64,000 nt of DNA from a bacterium (GTDB lineage: Bacteria > Hinthialibacterota > Hinthialibacteria > Hinthialibacterales > Hinthialibacteraceae): contig WGLV01000018.1 in the NCBI GenBank assembly GCA_016125385.1, positions 59,828-123,827 of the forward strand, read 5' to 3'. The position numbers were made by a program, and so were the translations under genes. Positions 17,301 through 25,625 of this stretch are shown one piece after another (the first letter of the stretch is position 1; each line of letters opens with the position of its first letter). The notes beneath the pieces were generated by a model. The model searched no databases. It worked only from the letters and a program-made list of their open reading frames with translations, and was not told where the DNA came from.

Positions 17301-19439
17301 AGAGAGCTCCTTGCCGTCTTCGGTGGTGAACGCCGCTTCGATCTCAACTGGAATCGACATCGGCGTCCCGTCGGGCGTGGTTGAGGTGACGATCAGCTCC
17401 TGCTGAAGCCCCGGCTTGATGACCGGCGAATCATTGATCAGCCGCAGCGTCACGCCCGCCTTCACCACGCGCAGCAGCGCGTCGGTGGTGTCGGTCTTGC
17501 CGCCCTCGTCGGTGACGCTGATTTTCAGCTGGACGTTCGAGTCGCCGCCGGCGTTGACCGTACCCGCCGCGTAGCCCACTTCAGGCAGCTCGAATTCCGC
17601 GCGGCCGTCCGTCATGGCGACGGTGGCGGTTGCGTAGGTCTCCCACGTCGAGACGTAGCGCAACGCCTCGACGGTCACCGCCCCCTGTACCGGCTGGCCG
17701 AAGAAATAGTTGCTTTCCACCACGCCCCGGATCGGCTGATTGGGTAAAACCCATTCCTTCTCCGTCGACAGATCGACGTTGAATGAGGGCAACACGTAGC
17801 GGTCGACTTCGATATCCGCTTCCGATTTGACGCCGCTGCCGGAGGTGGCGGTGATTTTCCACGTTCCATAATTGAGTTCACTCGCCAGCGGCAGTTCGAA
17901 CGACGCCACGCCGTACTCATTGGCGGCTGCGGTGGTTTTGAAAATACGGATGCCCTTCGCGTCGGAGATCGAAATCTCGATCTCGCCGCCGAGCGGGGTC
18001 AGCGCGTTGTTGAGAAAGACCACCCGCCCCTGAATGGTCTGACCGGGGCGATAGATGGGCTTGTCGGTTTCAACGATCAACAGGCCGCCTTCCGTCAGCG
18101 AGGCGGGACCTTTGGCGATCGTCTTGCCCATCGTGGAGACCTCCAGCGTCCATTCGCCGGTGGCGGCGCGTGGCGTGGTGAAGGTCGAAGCGGCGAGCCC
18201 GTCGCCGCCGGTGACGCCCGCGCCCAGCGTCAAGCGCTCATCGCCGCGCGATAACGTCACGCTGTATGGAACACTGACCGGCGCGCGATCGCTGGCGTCG
18301 AGCGTGGTCAGGGTGAAAGACGACTGGCTGCCCGCGAAAAATTCTTTCGGAACGACCAGCGCCGCCGACAACGCCTTCTCGGGCGCGGGCGGATCGAGCG
18401 CGGAAAGCCCCGCGATGGCGCCGCTCACAGAAAGCGCTTCGACCGAAACGTCATCCACCCACACCGAGACGCTCTGCTGACCGCCGCCATTCTGCACGAC
18501 GAGGTCGAGCGCTTCGTCCCGCGCGGCGAAAAAGTTCCCGCCGCCGCCATAAATCAATTCGGATTCGTTTTCAGGCAGGTTGTCATTGCGGATAAACACG
18601 CCCGCCGCCCACGAAGCGCTGTAAAACAGGCTGGCGAACATGCCGTCCGAGCCGCCCGACCGAATGGTTTTTACTTTCGCGGTCAGCAGCTGGTCATCAT
18701 TGATTGAATCGGGCTCGATCACGCGCAGCGCGGCGTTGGCCGCCGCGCCGCCTTCGGCGGAAAGACGCAGATTTCCGGCTACGGCGTCGTAAACCGCTTC
18801 GCCCGCGTCCTGATTGATGTTGGTTCGCAGCGCCGATACATCGACCTCGCTGAAATCGCCGCGTGGGTCGGTCTCGACCGGCTTGCCCGCGCCGTCTTCC
18901 ATCGCGTACGCCGCCAGCGAATACACCATGACGACGGCGTCGGCCCCGGTGTCATTCACCACCTGCACGCCCGGCTGCATAAAGCCAGACGGCGCGTCGA
19001 ACAGCGCGATCAGCCGTTCCACCGCGCCCGGCGTGGGAGCGCCGTGCGACATGCGCTGAACCAGCCCGATCTGTCCATCGGGAAAATCAACCGGCGAGTT
19101 AAAGGCGATGGCCGCCACGTTGGCGTCGCCCTCAAGAATGTCATATTCGGCGACCGCCGCCGCCGGACCGGACGTCTCGACCCGCTGGCGGGTCAGCATC
19201 AACACGCCTTCGCCGGGATGCAGCGTCATCTTGTAACCGGCCCGGGTGTCAGCCCCCGCCAGAGCGCGCGCGTCATGCGCCGCCGGGAAGGGAAAATCAA
19301 GCACGGGCGAGAGCAAGACATCGCCGCCCGCCACGGTTTGTTGCGATACGTTGACCTGATACAACGGCGCCGCCTGAGAGCCCCACGCGGTCAGCGCGAT
19401 GAGCGTGAATAAAAATCGTAGAGTGACGCGGAAGTTCAT
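14334..19439 (-). CDS. Eukaryote-like alpha-2-macroglobulin / thioester-containing protein
   Basis: A 1701-residue exported protein. The ATG at 19439 has CAGGAG upstream and opens a signal peptide (MNFRVTLRFLFTLIALTAW, cut after SQAA); an upstream in-frame start would add 21 residues and bury it. No lipobox cysteine follows. After an unusual beta-rich N-terminal part (about 25-430) come macroglobulin domains: MG2 near residue 450 (ETDKPIYRPGQTIQGRVVF), then MG3 (VDRYVLPSFNVDL) and others. The segment SITTWKVKATSTGPGGLGLA leads into the thioester domain, with intact CGEQ (Cys1243-Gln1246, YGCGEQNM) and alpha-toroid repeats such as TGYAILSL. The C-terminus matches the A2M receptor-binding domain (VSVPTGFAVEQ). 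Family members trap proteases or bind targets covalently through the thioester. The layout resembles animal A2M/TEP more than the classic bacterial lipoprotein type, and no pbpC is adjacent. Confidence 0.93.
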   Translation of the reverse strand: MNFRVTLRFLFTLIALTAWGSQAAPLYQVNVSQQTVAGGDVLLSPVLDFPFPAAHDARALAGADTRAGYKMTLHPGEGVLMLTRQRVETSGPAAAVAEYDILEGDANVAAIAFNSPVDFPDGQIGLVQRMSHGAPTPGAVERLIALFDAPSGFMQPGVQVVNDTGADAVVMVYSLAAYAMEDGAGKPVETDPRGDFSEVDVSALRTNINQDAGEAVYDAVAGNLRLSAEGGAAANAALRVIEPDSINDDQLLTAKVKTIRSGGSDGMFASLFYSASWAAGVFIRNDNLPENESELIYGGGGNFFAARDEALDLVVQNGGGQQSVSVWVDDVSVEALSVSGAIAGLSALDPPAPEKALSAALVVPKEFFAGSQSSFTLTTLDASDRAPVSVPYSVTLSRGDERLTLGAGVTGGDGLAASTFTTPRAATGEWTLEVSTMGKTIAKGPASLTEGGLLIVETDKPIYRPGQTIQGRVVFLNNALTPLGGEIEISISDAKGIRIFKTTAAANEYGVASFELPLASELNYGTWKITATSGSGVKSEADIEVDRYVLPSFNVDLSTEKEWVLPNQPIRGVVESNYFFGQPVQGAVTVEALRYVSTWETYATATVAMTDGRAEFELPEVGYAAGTVNAGGDSNVQLKISVTDEGGKTDTTDALLRVVKAGVTLRLINDSPVIKPGLQQELIVTSTTPDGTPMSIPVEIEAAFTTEDGKELSRVNTTVETQNGLARYTYTTPETTAIATFLARATVDKQTAEEALALNAAYSPGAHYIHVRQRDEGVLAVGSTAVFDVFATNPGTVFYEVTVNGRSLLSSTSDNGEIAFPVTPAMSGEGRLLVYMIQPNNEVSADVLPFEVELTAPAGLQVGFDVDETRPGGAVTLSVQSAGRAMLGVSIVDESVYALAEGRLNLPNVFAELERIFMEPKQETHDNPDGGRFFYSMPALKGAKDLLADNNLQMIASSSLTIPEGRELNPWLLFNNELIRGALPPALFPFPEDAVNAGGDKSNEYQAPDRVRSYFPETWLWNPEWETGENGSASMDLTAPDSITTWKVKATSTGPGGLGLAETSLRVFQDFFVEPDLPYAVIRGDRFPLRARVFNYSSEAQTVRLTLAANPALGVEDDLVQDVPVPANGVAGATFTLQPSKVGTLPIELTAQTASRADAIKKDLRVEPEGARREITRNGIIKDATSIEISLAPPVFIDPVLDQEIPPLEIVPDSERLRVAVTGSLLGQSMTGLGDLVGMPYGCGEQNMIFLAPDVEVLRYLRATGQSNPELRAQLEYFITTGYQRELTFQHDDGSFSAFGEQDEEGSLWLTSFVLSVFSKAREVYAIDDAVLAEAAGWIVSHQKDDGSWPPVGLVIHQEMDGGVEGDLALTAYVVNALLEYGGADEAAVARGVEYLAQHVNEAENAYVLALSVYALTQADSSAADGALERLLEKGVNDRDGLHWEPHAIETTGYAILSLISRDRVEAQSALEWLSAQRNGLGGYGNTQDTVIALKALTAAAIRQSRDLDSTIDVVIGGETVHTFTVNSVNFDVLQTVDLPPAQNVTLVQRGEGSVVYQAMYAYNIPVSEPVQKDDVTLSVTYNADHIEVNDLVDVLVSVMYAGSEKTSGMTLVDVSVPTGFAVEQESIDRLMELDVMKRVETAGRKVIFYLDALSPGDPFDFKFQIRALFPVKADTGVSQAYLYYDPDARAETSGGELIVQ

Positions 19440-19544
19440 CTTTCCATCTCCTGTGAAGTAAACCAAGCGTATTGAACGCGTTGCATGAACAAATTGATTC
19501 AATGGGCGTCATAACGGCGGAAGCACGCCTACTGGATATATATC

Positions 19545-21509
19545 TCAGTGAGCGTCAATTGTTCCCGTTTTCTGGGGGGAGTCGTGTTTTACCCGGTCGA
19601 TGGGCGCCTGAAGCGTCGGATCGAGCCGGACGGCTTCGTCCCACGCGGCCTCCGCCTCTTTCACGCGTCCGGTGGTCCATTCAGCCACGCCCAGGTTAAA
19701 CCAGGCTTCGTCGTAGGCGGGATCGAGCGTGACCGCTTGTTGAAAAGCGAGCCGCGCCTGTTCGGGATTGGCGGTTAACATACCGCGCAGGTTATAGACC
19801 GGCGCGTATTGAGGAGCGAGTTTTTCAGCGCGAACCAGATTGGCCTGAGCCGCCTCGCGCTGACCTCTGGTGAACAGCAGGCGGGCGATCTGGTAGTACG
19901 CCATGCCCTGACGGCGCTCGCCGTTGCGCTTGCCCGCCATGTTGGGCGCGGCCTGCTGAAAGTAATCGAGCGCCCGGTCGAGCTCGTCGCGTTGCAGGGC
20001 GACCATACCCAGGTTGTACAGCGCGGTTCCATAGCCGGGCAACAGCTCCAGCGCCTGAAGATAATACGCTTCCGCCGCGTCGAGGTCGCCGCGCCGGCTT
20101 TTCTGCTGGCCCATGTTGACCCACACCTGCGGCAGGTCGGGGTCGAGGCTCAACGCGAATCGCCAATACTCAAACGCCTTGTCGGTCCGGCCCGCCTCGG
20201 CGTTGGCGTTGGCCAGGCTGATCCACGGTTTGGCGTAAAAGGGCCGCGCCTTCACCGCCGACTCCCACAACGCGATTTCGTTGCGCCAGTCGAACGACCG
20301 CACGGCGGCGCGCATCGAAAACGCCGCCACGATCAAACACAACAGCGCCGTCACGGTCTCGCGCCGTTGAACCGGAACCAGCGAAACCGCCTGAGTCAGC
20401 GCCAGCGCGAAGCCCGCGCAGGGAATATATAAATAGCGGTCGGCGACGAGGTATGACAGCGGCAACGCACCCGACACCGGCAGCCATGCGATAAAAAACC
20501 ACATCAGCCCCAGCGCGATTTCAGGCCGCCGCTTGTAAGAAAGCCAGCTGGCGCACGCCAGCCCCGCCATCAACAGCGCGCCGCCCATCCATCGCCAGTC
20601 GGAAATCGACCGCACCGGCGCGAAGGCGTGTTCGACCGTCAGGTCGACGGGAAACAGGCACAAAAAGAACGAGCGCCCGAACGTGGCGAACGGCGTCAGA
20701 ATCGCGCTCAGCGGCGAAAACGCCACGTCGCGCGCGGCGGGGTCGAAATACGCGCCCCGCGCCAGCTCCGATTCAAGACGCTCCATCAGCGGATAGCGCA
20801 ACAGCGCGAATCCCACAACCAGCAGAACGAACGGCGCGACGGTCAGCGCCATCCGCTTCCACGAAATGGTTTCGATCCTCATGCGGCGCATCATCACGTA
20901 CCCCAGCGCCAGAAACAGCGGCGTCATCACCGCAACCTGCTTGGAGAGCAGCGCCAGCGTCAAACAGACCAGCGCGGCGAGATAGCCGCTCCATAACACG
21001 AAGCGGCGGTCGTTGACCGAAATGAGATACAACCCCACGCACGAAAATTCAAAGAAAAAACACAGCATCTCCTTGCGGCCCGAGATCCACGCAACCGATT
21101 CGGCGTTGACGGGGTGAACGGCGAACAGCAGCGCCGCCCAGAAAGCGGCGTTCGGCGTCGCGCCGATCAACCCGAGCAGCAGATATAAGAGCAGCACGTC
21201 GGCGGTGTGCCAGGCGAAGTTCTGCAGGTGATAGCCCAGCGGGTTATACCCCCACAAGGCGTGATCGAGCATGTAGGTGAATTCGCGCAGCGGGCGCTCC
21301 CACGATAACACCTCCCACGGCGAGACTTCGCCGGTCAGCGCGGGGTTTTCAACCACCGTCACCGCCACGTCGTCATAGACGAACTCGCCGCGCGCAACGC
21401 CCGCGTAAATCAGCCAGGTTACGGCGGCCAGCGCAAACAGCCGGTGAGGCGAGAAAAATTCACGGGGAGACTGAAAAAAGGTTGTCGTCATGGAAACATC
21501 CGGATTCAC
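19545..21509 (-). CDS. TMTC-like membrane protein with C-terminal TPRs (putative protein O-glycosyltransferase)
   Basis: The 654-residue protein has a GT-C-type membrane half (about residues 20-410, roughly ten hydrophobic segments) and a TPR half (about 430-640). The membrane half carries the features of the TMTC/bacterial TPR-mannosyltransferase group: EFVYDDVAVTVVENP in the first periplasmic loop, YHLQNFAWHTADVLLLY, and FAVHPVNAESVAWISGRKEM. Animal TMTCs O-mannosylate secreted proteins; for bacterial relatives this role is inferred only. The TPRs are clear (YYLQALELLPGYGTALYNLG, WFNLGVAEWTTGRVKEAEAA). The start is ambiguous: GTG at 21509, 12 bp after the upstream stop, or ATG at 21491; neither has a strong ribosome site. 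It lies between an unknown exported protein and the thioester protein. Confidence 0.85.
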   Translation of the reverse strand: MNPDVSMTTTFFQSPREFFSPHRLFALAAVTWLIYAGVARGEFVYDDVAVTVVENPALTGEVSPWEVLSWERPLREFTYMLDHALWGYNPLGYHLQNFAWHTADVLLLYLLLGLIGATPNAAFWAALLFAVHPVNAESVAWISGRKEMLCFFFEFSCVGLYLISVNDRRFVLWSGYLAALVCLTLALLSKQVAVMTPLFLALGYVMMRRMRIETISWKRMALTVAPFVLLVVGFALLRYPLMERLESELARGAYFDPAARDVAFSPLSAILTPFATFGRSFFLCLFPVDLTVEHAFAPVRSISDWRWMGGALLMAGLACASWLSYKRRPEIALGLMWFFIAWLPVSGALPLSYLVADRYLYIPCAGFALALTQAVSLVPVQRRETVTALLCLIVAAFSMRAAVRSFDWRNEIALWESAVKARPFYAKPWISLANANAEAGRTDKAFEYWRFALSLDPDLPQVWVNMGQQKSRRGDLDAAEAYYLQALELLPGYGTALYNLGMVALQRDELDRALDYFQQAAPNMAGKRNGERRQGMAYYQIARLLFTRGQREAAQANLVRAEKLAPQYAPVYNLRGMLTANPEQARLAFQQAVTLDPAYDEAWFNLGVAEWTTGRVKEAEAAWDEAVRLDPTLQAPIDRVKHDSPQKTGTIDAH

Positions 21510-21521
21510 GGTGAAAGCGGA

Positions 21522-22814
21522 TCACTGGGCGGCGGTGGCGGAACCGGGCTGGTTGGCCATTGCGCCCGGCACCAGCCAGCGCCGGTCGAACGGATTGCCG
21601 ATCGGGTATGGCGCGGAAGGCGCGGCGGTCCACCGGTTTTGCAGAGGCGTCGCGTCCGTCACTGAGCCGCCGCCCGCCCGCCAGTCGACCGGCAGCAGAT
21701 CGCTGGCTGGAATCTTCGCGCTCATCCCCGCGCCGGTGGCGGCGTTCGCCTCGGCGGGAGCGGCGCGTGATTCCATGACGGGAGAAACGCCCGTCGCCTC
21801 GGCGGGCCTGATCGCAGCCGCGTTGGCCGGAACGCCGCCCGGCAATGGCTCTCCATTCATGAGCAGCAACTGCGTCAGCGTACTCTCCACGTCACGCGCC
21901 GCCGCGTTCCGTCTGGCGAGCGTCTCCGGCGTGGGGTTGCTCACCGATAACAGCGGCGTCAGCATGGCGAGCTGGGCGCGTAATTTGTCCAGCACCTCAG
22001 GCGGGCCGTCGTTCACGGCCAGAACCCGGTCGGCCTCTTTCAACATGGCGGCCAGCTGGCGCTGTTCTTCCTGCTGGGCGGCGCGCGCCTCCTGCTGAGC
22101 CGCGCGCGCTTGCGCCTGTTTTTCGGCTTCTTCACGGACATGCAGCTCGTTGATGGTGTTGCAGACGTCGACGAAACGCCCGCCCAGTTGATCGGCCCCT
22201 TTCAACAACGCCTTCTGCTCGGCCTTGATGTACGAGGTTTTTTCGCTGAACCAGGGCAGCTCGTCGTAAAAGCGTTCTTTGAAGAGCGGCCGGCCCAGGT
22301 CCATCTCGAACGCGGCCAGGTTATACCCGATCAGCAGCAGTTTCTTATCTTTCTTCCACGTCTGTTCGTAGTCAGTGCGTTCCAGAAAAACCACCGCGTC
22401 CACATCGATGAAAGGCAACGCCGCAAAAAAGGCGGCGGGGTCGATTTCGCCTTTCATCTTCCATTGATCGACCAGGCCGACGACGGCGTTTTCGACCTGC
22501 GCCTTGATCTGATCGTTATCGAACGACTCCAGCGTGATGACCTCCGAGCACATGGAGGAAAGATACTGGGTCATGACGGAATGCAGGCGCTGGTCGATCA
22601 GCCGGTTTTCACGCTCCTGCGGCAACGTGTAGAACAGCGCGCGGATGCCGCGCATCCGTTCTTCGTCGAAATCCCAGAACTGGATGTTGTTGTATTTCGG
22701 CTTGAGGTCGCCTTCAGAAAACAGCCCGCCCAGCCAGGAGGCGGCGTGCGCGGCGGGCAGGCCGGCGATGAACAGGCCCAGCGCGATCCAAACCGGTAGA
22801 CGCGTCATGTTCAT
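21522..22814 (-). CDS. Exported protein of unknown function
   Basis: A 430-residue protein with a signal peptide (MNMTRLPVWIALGLFIAGLP, cut after HAA). The mature part has a globular region (about 30-225, starting WLGGLFSEGDLKPKYNNIQF), then a charged Gln/Ala/Arg-rich helix with two QEARAAQQE-like repeats (about 228-262). The C-terminal third is low-complexity and rich in Pro and Ala. I do not recognise the family. The region around DVDAVVFLERTDYEQTWKKD, in a periplasmic protein that may sense or bind envelope components, is suggestive but no more. The start has GGAG 8 nt upstream. It is the first gene of a probable operon with the TMTC-like protein (12 bp gap) and possibly the thioester protein. 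Confidence 0.8.
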   Translation of the reverse strand: MNMTRLPVWIALGLFIAGLPAAHAASWLGGLFSEGDLKPKYNNIQFWDFDEERMRGIRALFYTLPQERENRLIDQRLHSVMTQYLSSMCSEVITLESFDNDQIKAQVENAVVGLVDQWKMKGEIDPAAFFAALPFIDVDAVVFLERTDYEQTWKKDKKLLLIGYNLAAFEMDLGRPLFKERFYDELPWFSEKTSYIKAEQKALLKGADQLGGRFVDVCNTINELHVREEAEKQAQARAAQQEARAAQQEEQRQLAAMLKEADRVLAVNDGPPEVLDKLRAQLAMLTPLLSVSNPTPETLARRNAAARDVESTLTQLLLMNGEPLPGGVPANAAAIRPAEATGVSPVMESRAAPAEANAATGAGMSAKIPASDLLPVDWRAGGGSVTDATPLQNRWTAAPSAPYPIGNPFDRRWLVPGAMANQPGSATAAQ

Positions 22815-23003
22815 TCCATTCGCTCCAGACGAGCGGGGTCCCCTCGAAAATTGTTCCAGTGCCGCTTCATTCTGAAAACAGTATAACGCGATTTGAGCGC
22901 CATTTGATGGATCGCCGCCGAAATCACGCGGGATCGTGCTTGCTTTCGCCGCCGCGATCGTGACAATATTTTTGTTGCCGGAGTTCCATTCGGAACAGCC
23001 GAA

Positions 23004-23034
23004 GCGAAAATCACGTTTCCCTTGTGATTTTCGC
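23004..23034 (+). promoter_or_regulatory. Perfect 11-bp hairpin upstream of the sulfatase
   Basis: GCGAAAATCAC (23004-23014) and GTGATTTTCGC (23024-23034) are perfect inverted copies around a 9-base loop, ending 70 bp before the sulfatase start. There is no following T-run. It could be an operator or a leader hairpin in the divergent promoter region 22815-23104. Confidence 0.5.
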
Positions 23035-23104
23035 GGGCCGTACCAAGGTTCAACACGATGTTCGGAAATTTTCTCACGAGTTCACGAGCAAAGGACGGAG
23101 CTTT

Positions 23105-24484
23105 ATGACCACCCTCGACCGCCGCGTATTTCTTTCAACCCTGATGACGGCCGCCTCGCTGCGCGGCCTCGCCCAGACCCCGCCCGAAGAACCAACCGAC
23201 GCCGACCGCGCCAACGTCGTGTTGATTATGGCCGACGATCTGGGATATGGCGATCTCGGCTGTTATGGATGCGAAGACATCCGCACGCCGAACATCGACC
23301 GGCTGGCGAGCGAGGGCGCGCGCATGACCGATTATTACGCCTCCGCGCCGGTCTGTTCGCCGACGCGTTGCGCGCTGTTGACCGGGCGTTATCAGGCGCG
23401 CGTGCCTAATCTCGAATGGGCGCTGTACGCGGGCGTCAAAAACGTTGGACTGCCGCCGGAAGACGTCACCATCGCAACCATGATGCGCGAAGCGGGCATC
23501 GCCACGGCGATGGCGGGCAAATGGCACCTGGGCGACCGGCCCGAGTGGGGCCCCAACCAGCATGGCTTCGACGACTATTTCGGCATTCACGGCGGCAACG
23601 CCGATTACTTCAAACACGTCATCAGTGACGGCTCGCCCGACCTGTATGAAAACGAGACGCCGGTCGAGCGCGAGGGGTATCTCACCGACCTGATCACCGA
23701 GCGCGCGGTGAAGAGCATCCATCAACACGCCAACCGCCGCTTTTTTCTCTACGTCGCCTACAACGCGCCCCATTGGCCCATGCAGGGGCCCGGCGATGAG
23801 AAAAAAGACATCAGCGGCCGCTGGATCGAGCGCGACCGTGAAACCTACGCCGCCATGGTCGAGCGCATGGATGATGGCGTGGGACGCATTCTCGCCGCCC
23901 TGCGTGAAGAAGGGCTCGATGACAACACCTTCGTCGTCTTCTGCAGCGACAACGGCGGCGACCGTTCATCGCGCAACGCGCCGCTGCGCGGCGGAAAAAC
24001 CACCCTGTGGGAAGGCGGAATCCGCGTGCCCTGCATCGCGCGCTGGCCGGGCGTGATTCCGGCGGGTTCGGTCAATCGCCAATGCGCCATCACCATGGAC
24101 CTCTCCGCCACCCTGCTTTCCGCCGCGCTGGTCAGGCCCACCCGCAAACTCGACGGCATGGACCTGTTTCCTTACCTGATGGGCGCGCGCAATCCGGTCG
24201 AACAGACGCTGGTCTGGCGCAACGGGATGCTCGATCAAAAGGCGGTACGGTGGGGAAAATGGAAGTGGCTGAAAGACAAAGAGGATGAATATCTGTTTAA
24301 CCTGGCCGACGACATCGGCGAACAGGAAAACCGCATGCACCGGAACTACGACATCGCCGTCTGGCTGCGCGGCATCTATTCGCAATGGGAAAACGCCATG
24401 CCGTATCGTCAGACGCTGTTCGGAAACGATTTATACGGCGTCAAGTCGCGCGATGAGGGCGCGATAAAACCGGCCAATGAGTGA
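23105..24484 (+). CDS. Secreted sulfatase (arylsulfatase family)
   Basis: This type I sulfatase of 459 residues hydrolyses sulfate esters using a formylglycine made from cysteine. The modification motif is C84-SPTR (APVCSPTRCALLTGRYQ). The metal-binding N-terminus is VVLIMADDLGYGDLGCYG, and further family segments are GKWHLGDRPEWGPNQHGFDDYFG and FCSDNGGDRSSRNAPLRGGKTT. The first residues MTTLDRRVFLSTLMTAAS fit a twin-arginine signal, so export in folded form is likely. I chose the ATG at 23105 because GGAG precedes it and it gives the signal peptide; an upstream in-frame start would add 27 residues. Such sulfatases usually desulfate polysaccharides. No anaerobic or FGE-type maturase is in the window. 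Confidence 0.93.
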   Translation: MTTLDRRVFLSTLMTAASLRGLAQTPPEEPTDADRANVVLIMADDLGYGDLGCYGCEDIRTPNIDRLASEGARMTDYYASAPVCSPTRCALLTGRYQARVPNLEWALYAGVKNVGLPPEDVTIATMMREAGIATAMAGKWHLGDRPEWGPNQHGFDDYFGIHGGNADYFKHVISDGSPDLYENETPVEREGYLTDLITERAVKSIHQHANRRFFLYVAYNAPHWPMQGPGDEKKDISGRWIERDRETYAAMVERMDDGVGRILAALREEGLDDNTFVVFCSDNGGDRSSRNAPLRGGKTTLWEGGIRVPCIARWPGVIPAGSVNRQCAITMDLSATLLSAALVRPTRKLDGMDLFPYLMGARNPVEQTLVWRNGMLDQKAVRWGKWKWLKDKEDEYLFNLADDIGEQENRMHRNYDIAVWLRGIYSQWENAMPYRQTLFGNDLYGVKSRDEGAIKPANE

Positions 24485-24649
24485 AAAGGCTTCAGGTGAC
24501 GGTGAAAAAATGTAACCCTTGAGACCGGTCATTCTGAGTGAGGGTGAACGCTGATCCGCCAATCATCTCTGAACCTCCCTCCGATTCGACGATTCACGGC
24601 GATCGTCACGCCGAGTCCGGTCATTCTGAAAAACAAAGGTGATCAAGCG

Positions 24650-25546
24650 ATGAATGTCACTGAAATGCGAGGCGTATATCCCGCGTTAATCACGCCGTTT
24701 TCCGAGGGCGGTGAACTGGTCGATCTCGACGCGGTGGGCGCGATGACCGGCCGGCTGGTGAACCAGGGCGTGGCGGGCCTGTTTATCTGCGGCACCACCG
24801 GGCAGGGGGCGAACCTCTCCGCCAATGAAAAACTCGCCATTCTGCGCGAAACGCTGAACGCAGTGGATGGCCGTTGCGAGGTATGGATTCAGGCCGGCTG
24901 CGGCGAATGGATCGGTACGCGCAAGGTGATCGACGAGGCGCAGAAAATCGGCGTGACCGGTCTCAGCCTGATTCAACCGTGGTTTTATGCGCTCGATGAA
25001 GACGCGCAGGTTCAATACATCGCCCGAGCCGCCGAGCGGGTTGAAGACGTTCCGCTGTATCTCTATAACATTCCACAAAACTCGGGCAATCACCTCAGCG
25101 AAACGGTCGTTCAACGCTCGCTGGATCGATTCAACGTAATTCGCGGGGTGAAAGAAAGCGCCTCGCCCGCCGCGATCCGCCGCTGGCTGCCCATGCGCAA
25201 CGAGCGTTTTCATGTGACCTGTGGAGTCGACACCGAGTTCTGCGCTCTGTTGCGCGAAGGCGTAGACGCCTCGGTGACCTCGTTCGGCAACATCCTTTCG
25301 CCGTTCATGGTTAAAATGCGCGAGGCGGCGCACGCCGGCGACTGGACCCGCGCCGACGCCCTGCGGCGCGAGACGATTTTGCCCGTCATCGAAGCGCTCG
25401 ACAACTCAAACCTGTACGCCTCGCTGATGTATGCGCTCAGCCTGATGGGGCTTCCCCATGGCCGGGTGCGCCCGCCGCTGCGTGAACTGACCGGAGCCGA
25501 AAAAAAGCGCGTCGAAACGGTCGTCGAAAAATTTGAACTGAAATGA
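24650..25546 (+). CDS. DapA/NanA-family class I aldolase or lyase
   Basis: A 298-residue member of the dihydrodipicolinate synthase / N-acetylneuraminate lyase superfamily. It has the carboxylate-binding G48-TTG turn, the catalytic Tyr139 in LYLYNIPQNSGN and the Schiff-base Lys168 in RGVKES. The glycine loop reads GTTGQGANLSANEK rather than the GTTGE of true DapA. Together with the sulfatase upstream, this makes a sugar-acid or sialic-acid lyase at least as likely as lysine biosynthesis; that is inference. It starts 165 bp after the sulfatase stop, with AAAGGTGATC upstream, so a separate promoter is possible. The next gene, 80 bp downstream, is unrelated. Confidence 0.85.
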   Translation: MNVTEMRGVYPALITPFSEGGELVDLDAVGAMTGRLVNQGVAGLFICGTTGQGANLSANEKLAILRETLNAVDGRCEVWIQAGCGEWIGTRKVIDEAQKIGVTGLSLIQPWFYALDEDAQVQYIARAAERVEDVPLYLYNIPQNSGNHLSETVVQRSLDRFNVIRGVKESASPAAIRRWLPMRNERFHVTCGVDTEFCALLREGVDASVTSFGNILSPFMVKMREAAHAGDWTRADALRRETILPVIEALDNSNLYASLMYALSLMGLPHGRVRPPLRELTGAEKKRVETVVEKFELK

Positions 25547-25625
25547 TCCATTCAGAGTGATTTCAGGTATACTTTGATGCGAAGATCGAATTGATTGCAT
25601 TAAAATGAATGCTGGATGAAAGAAC

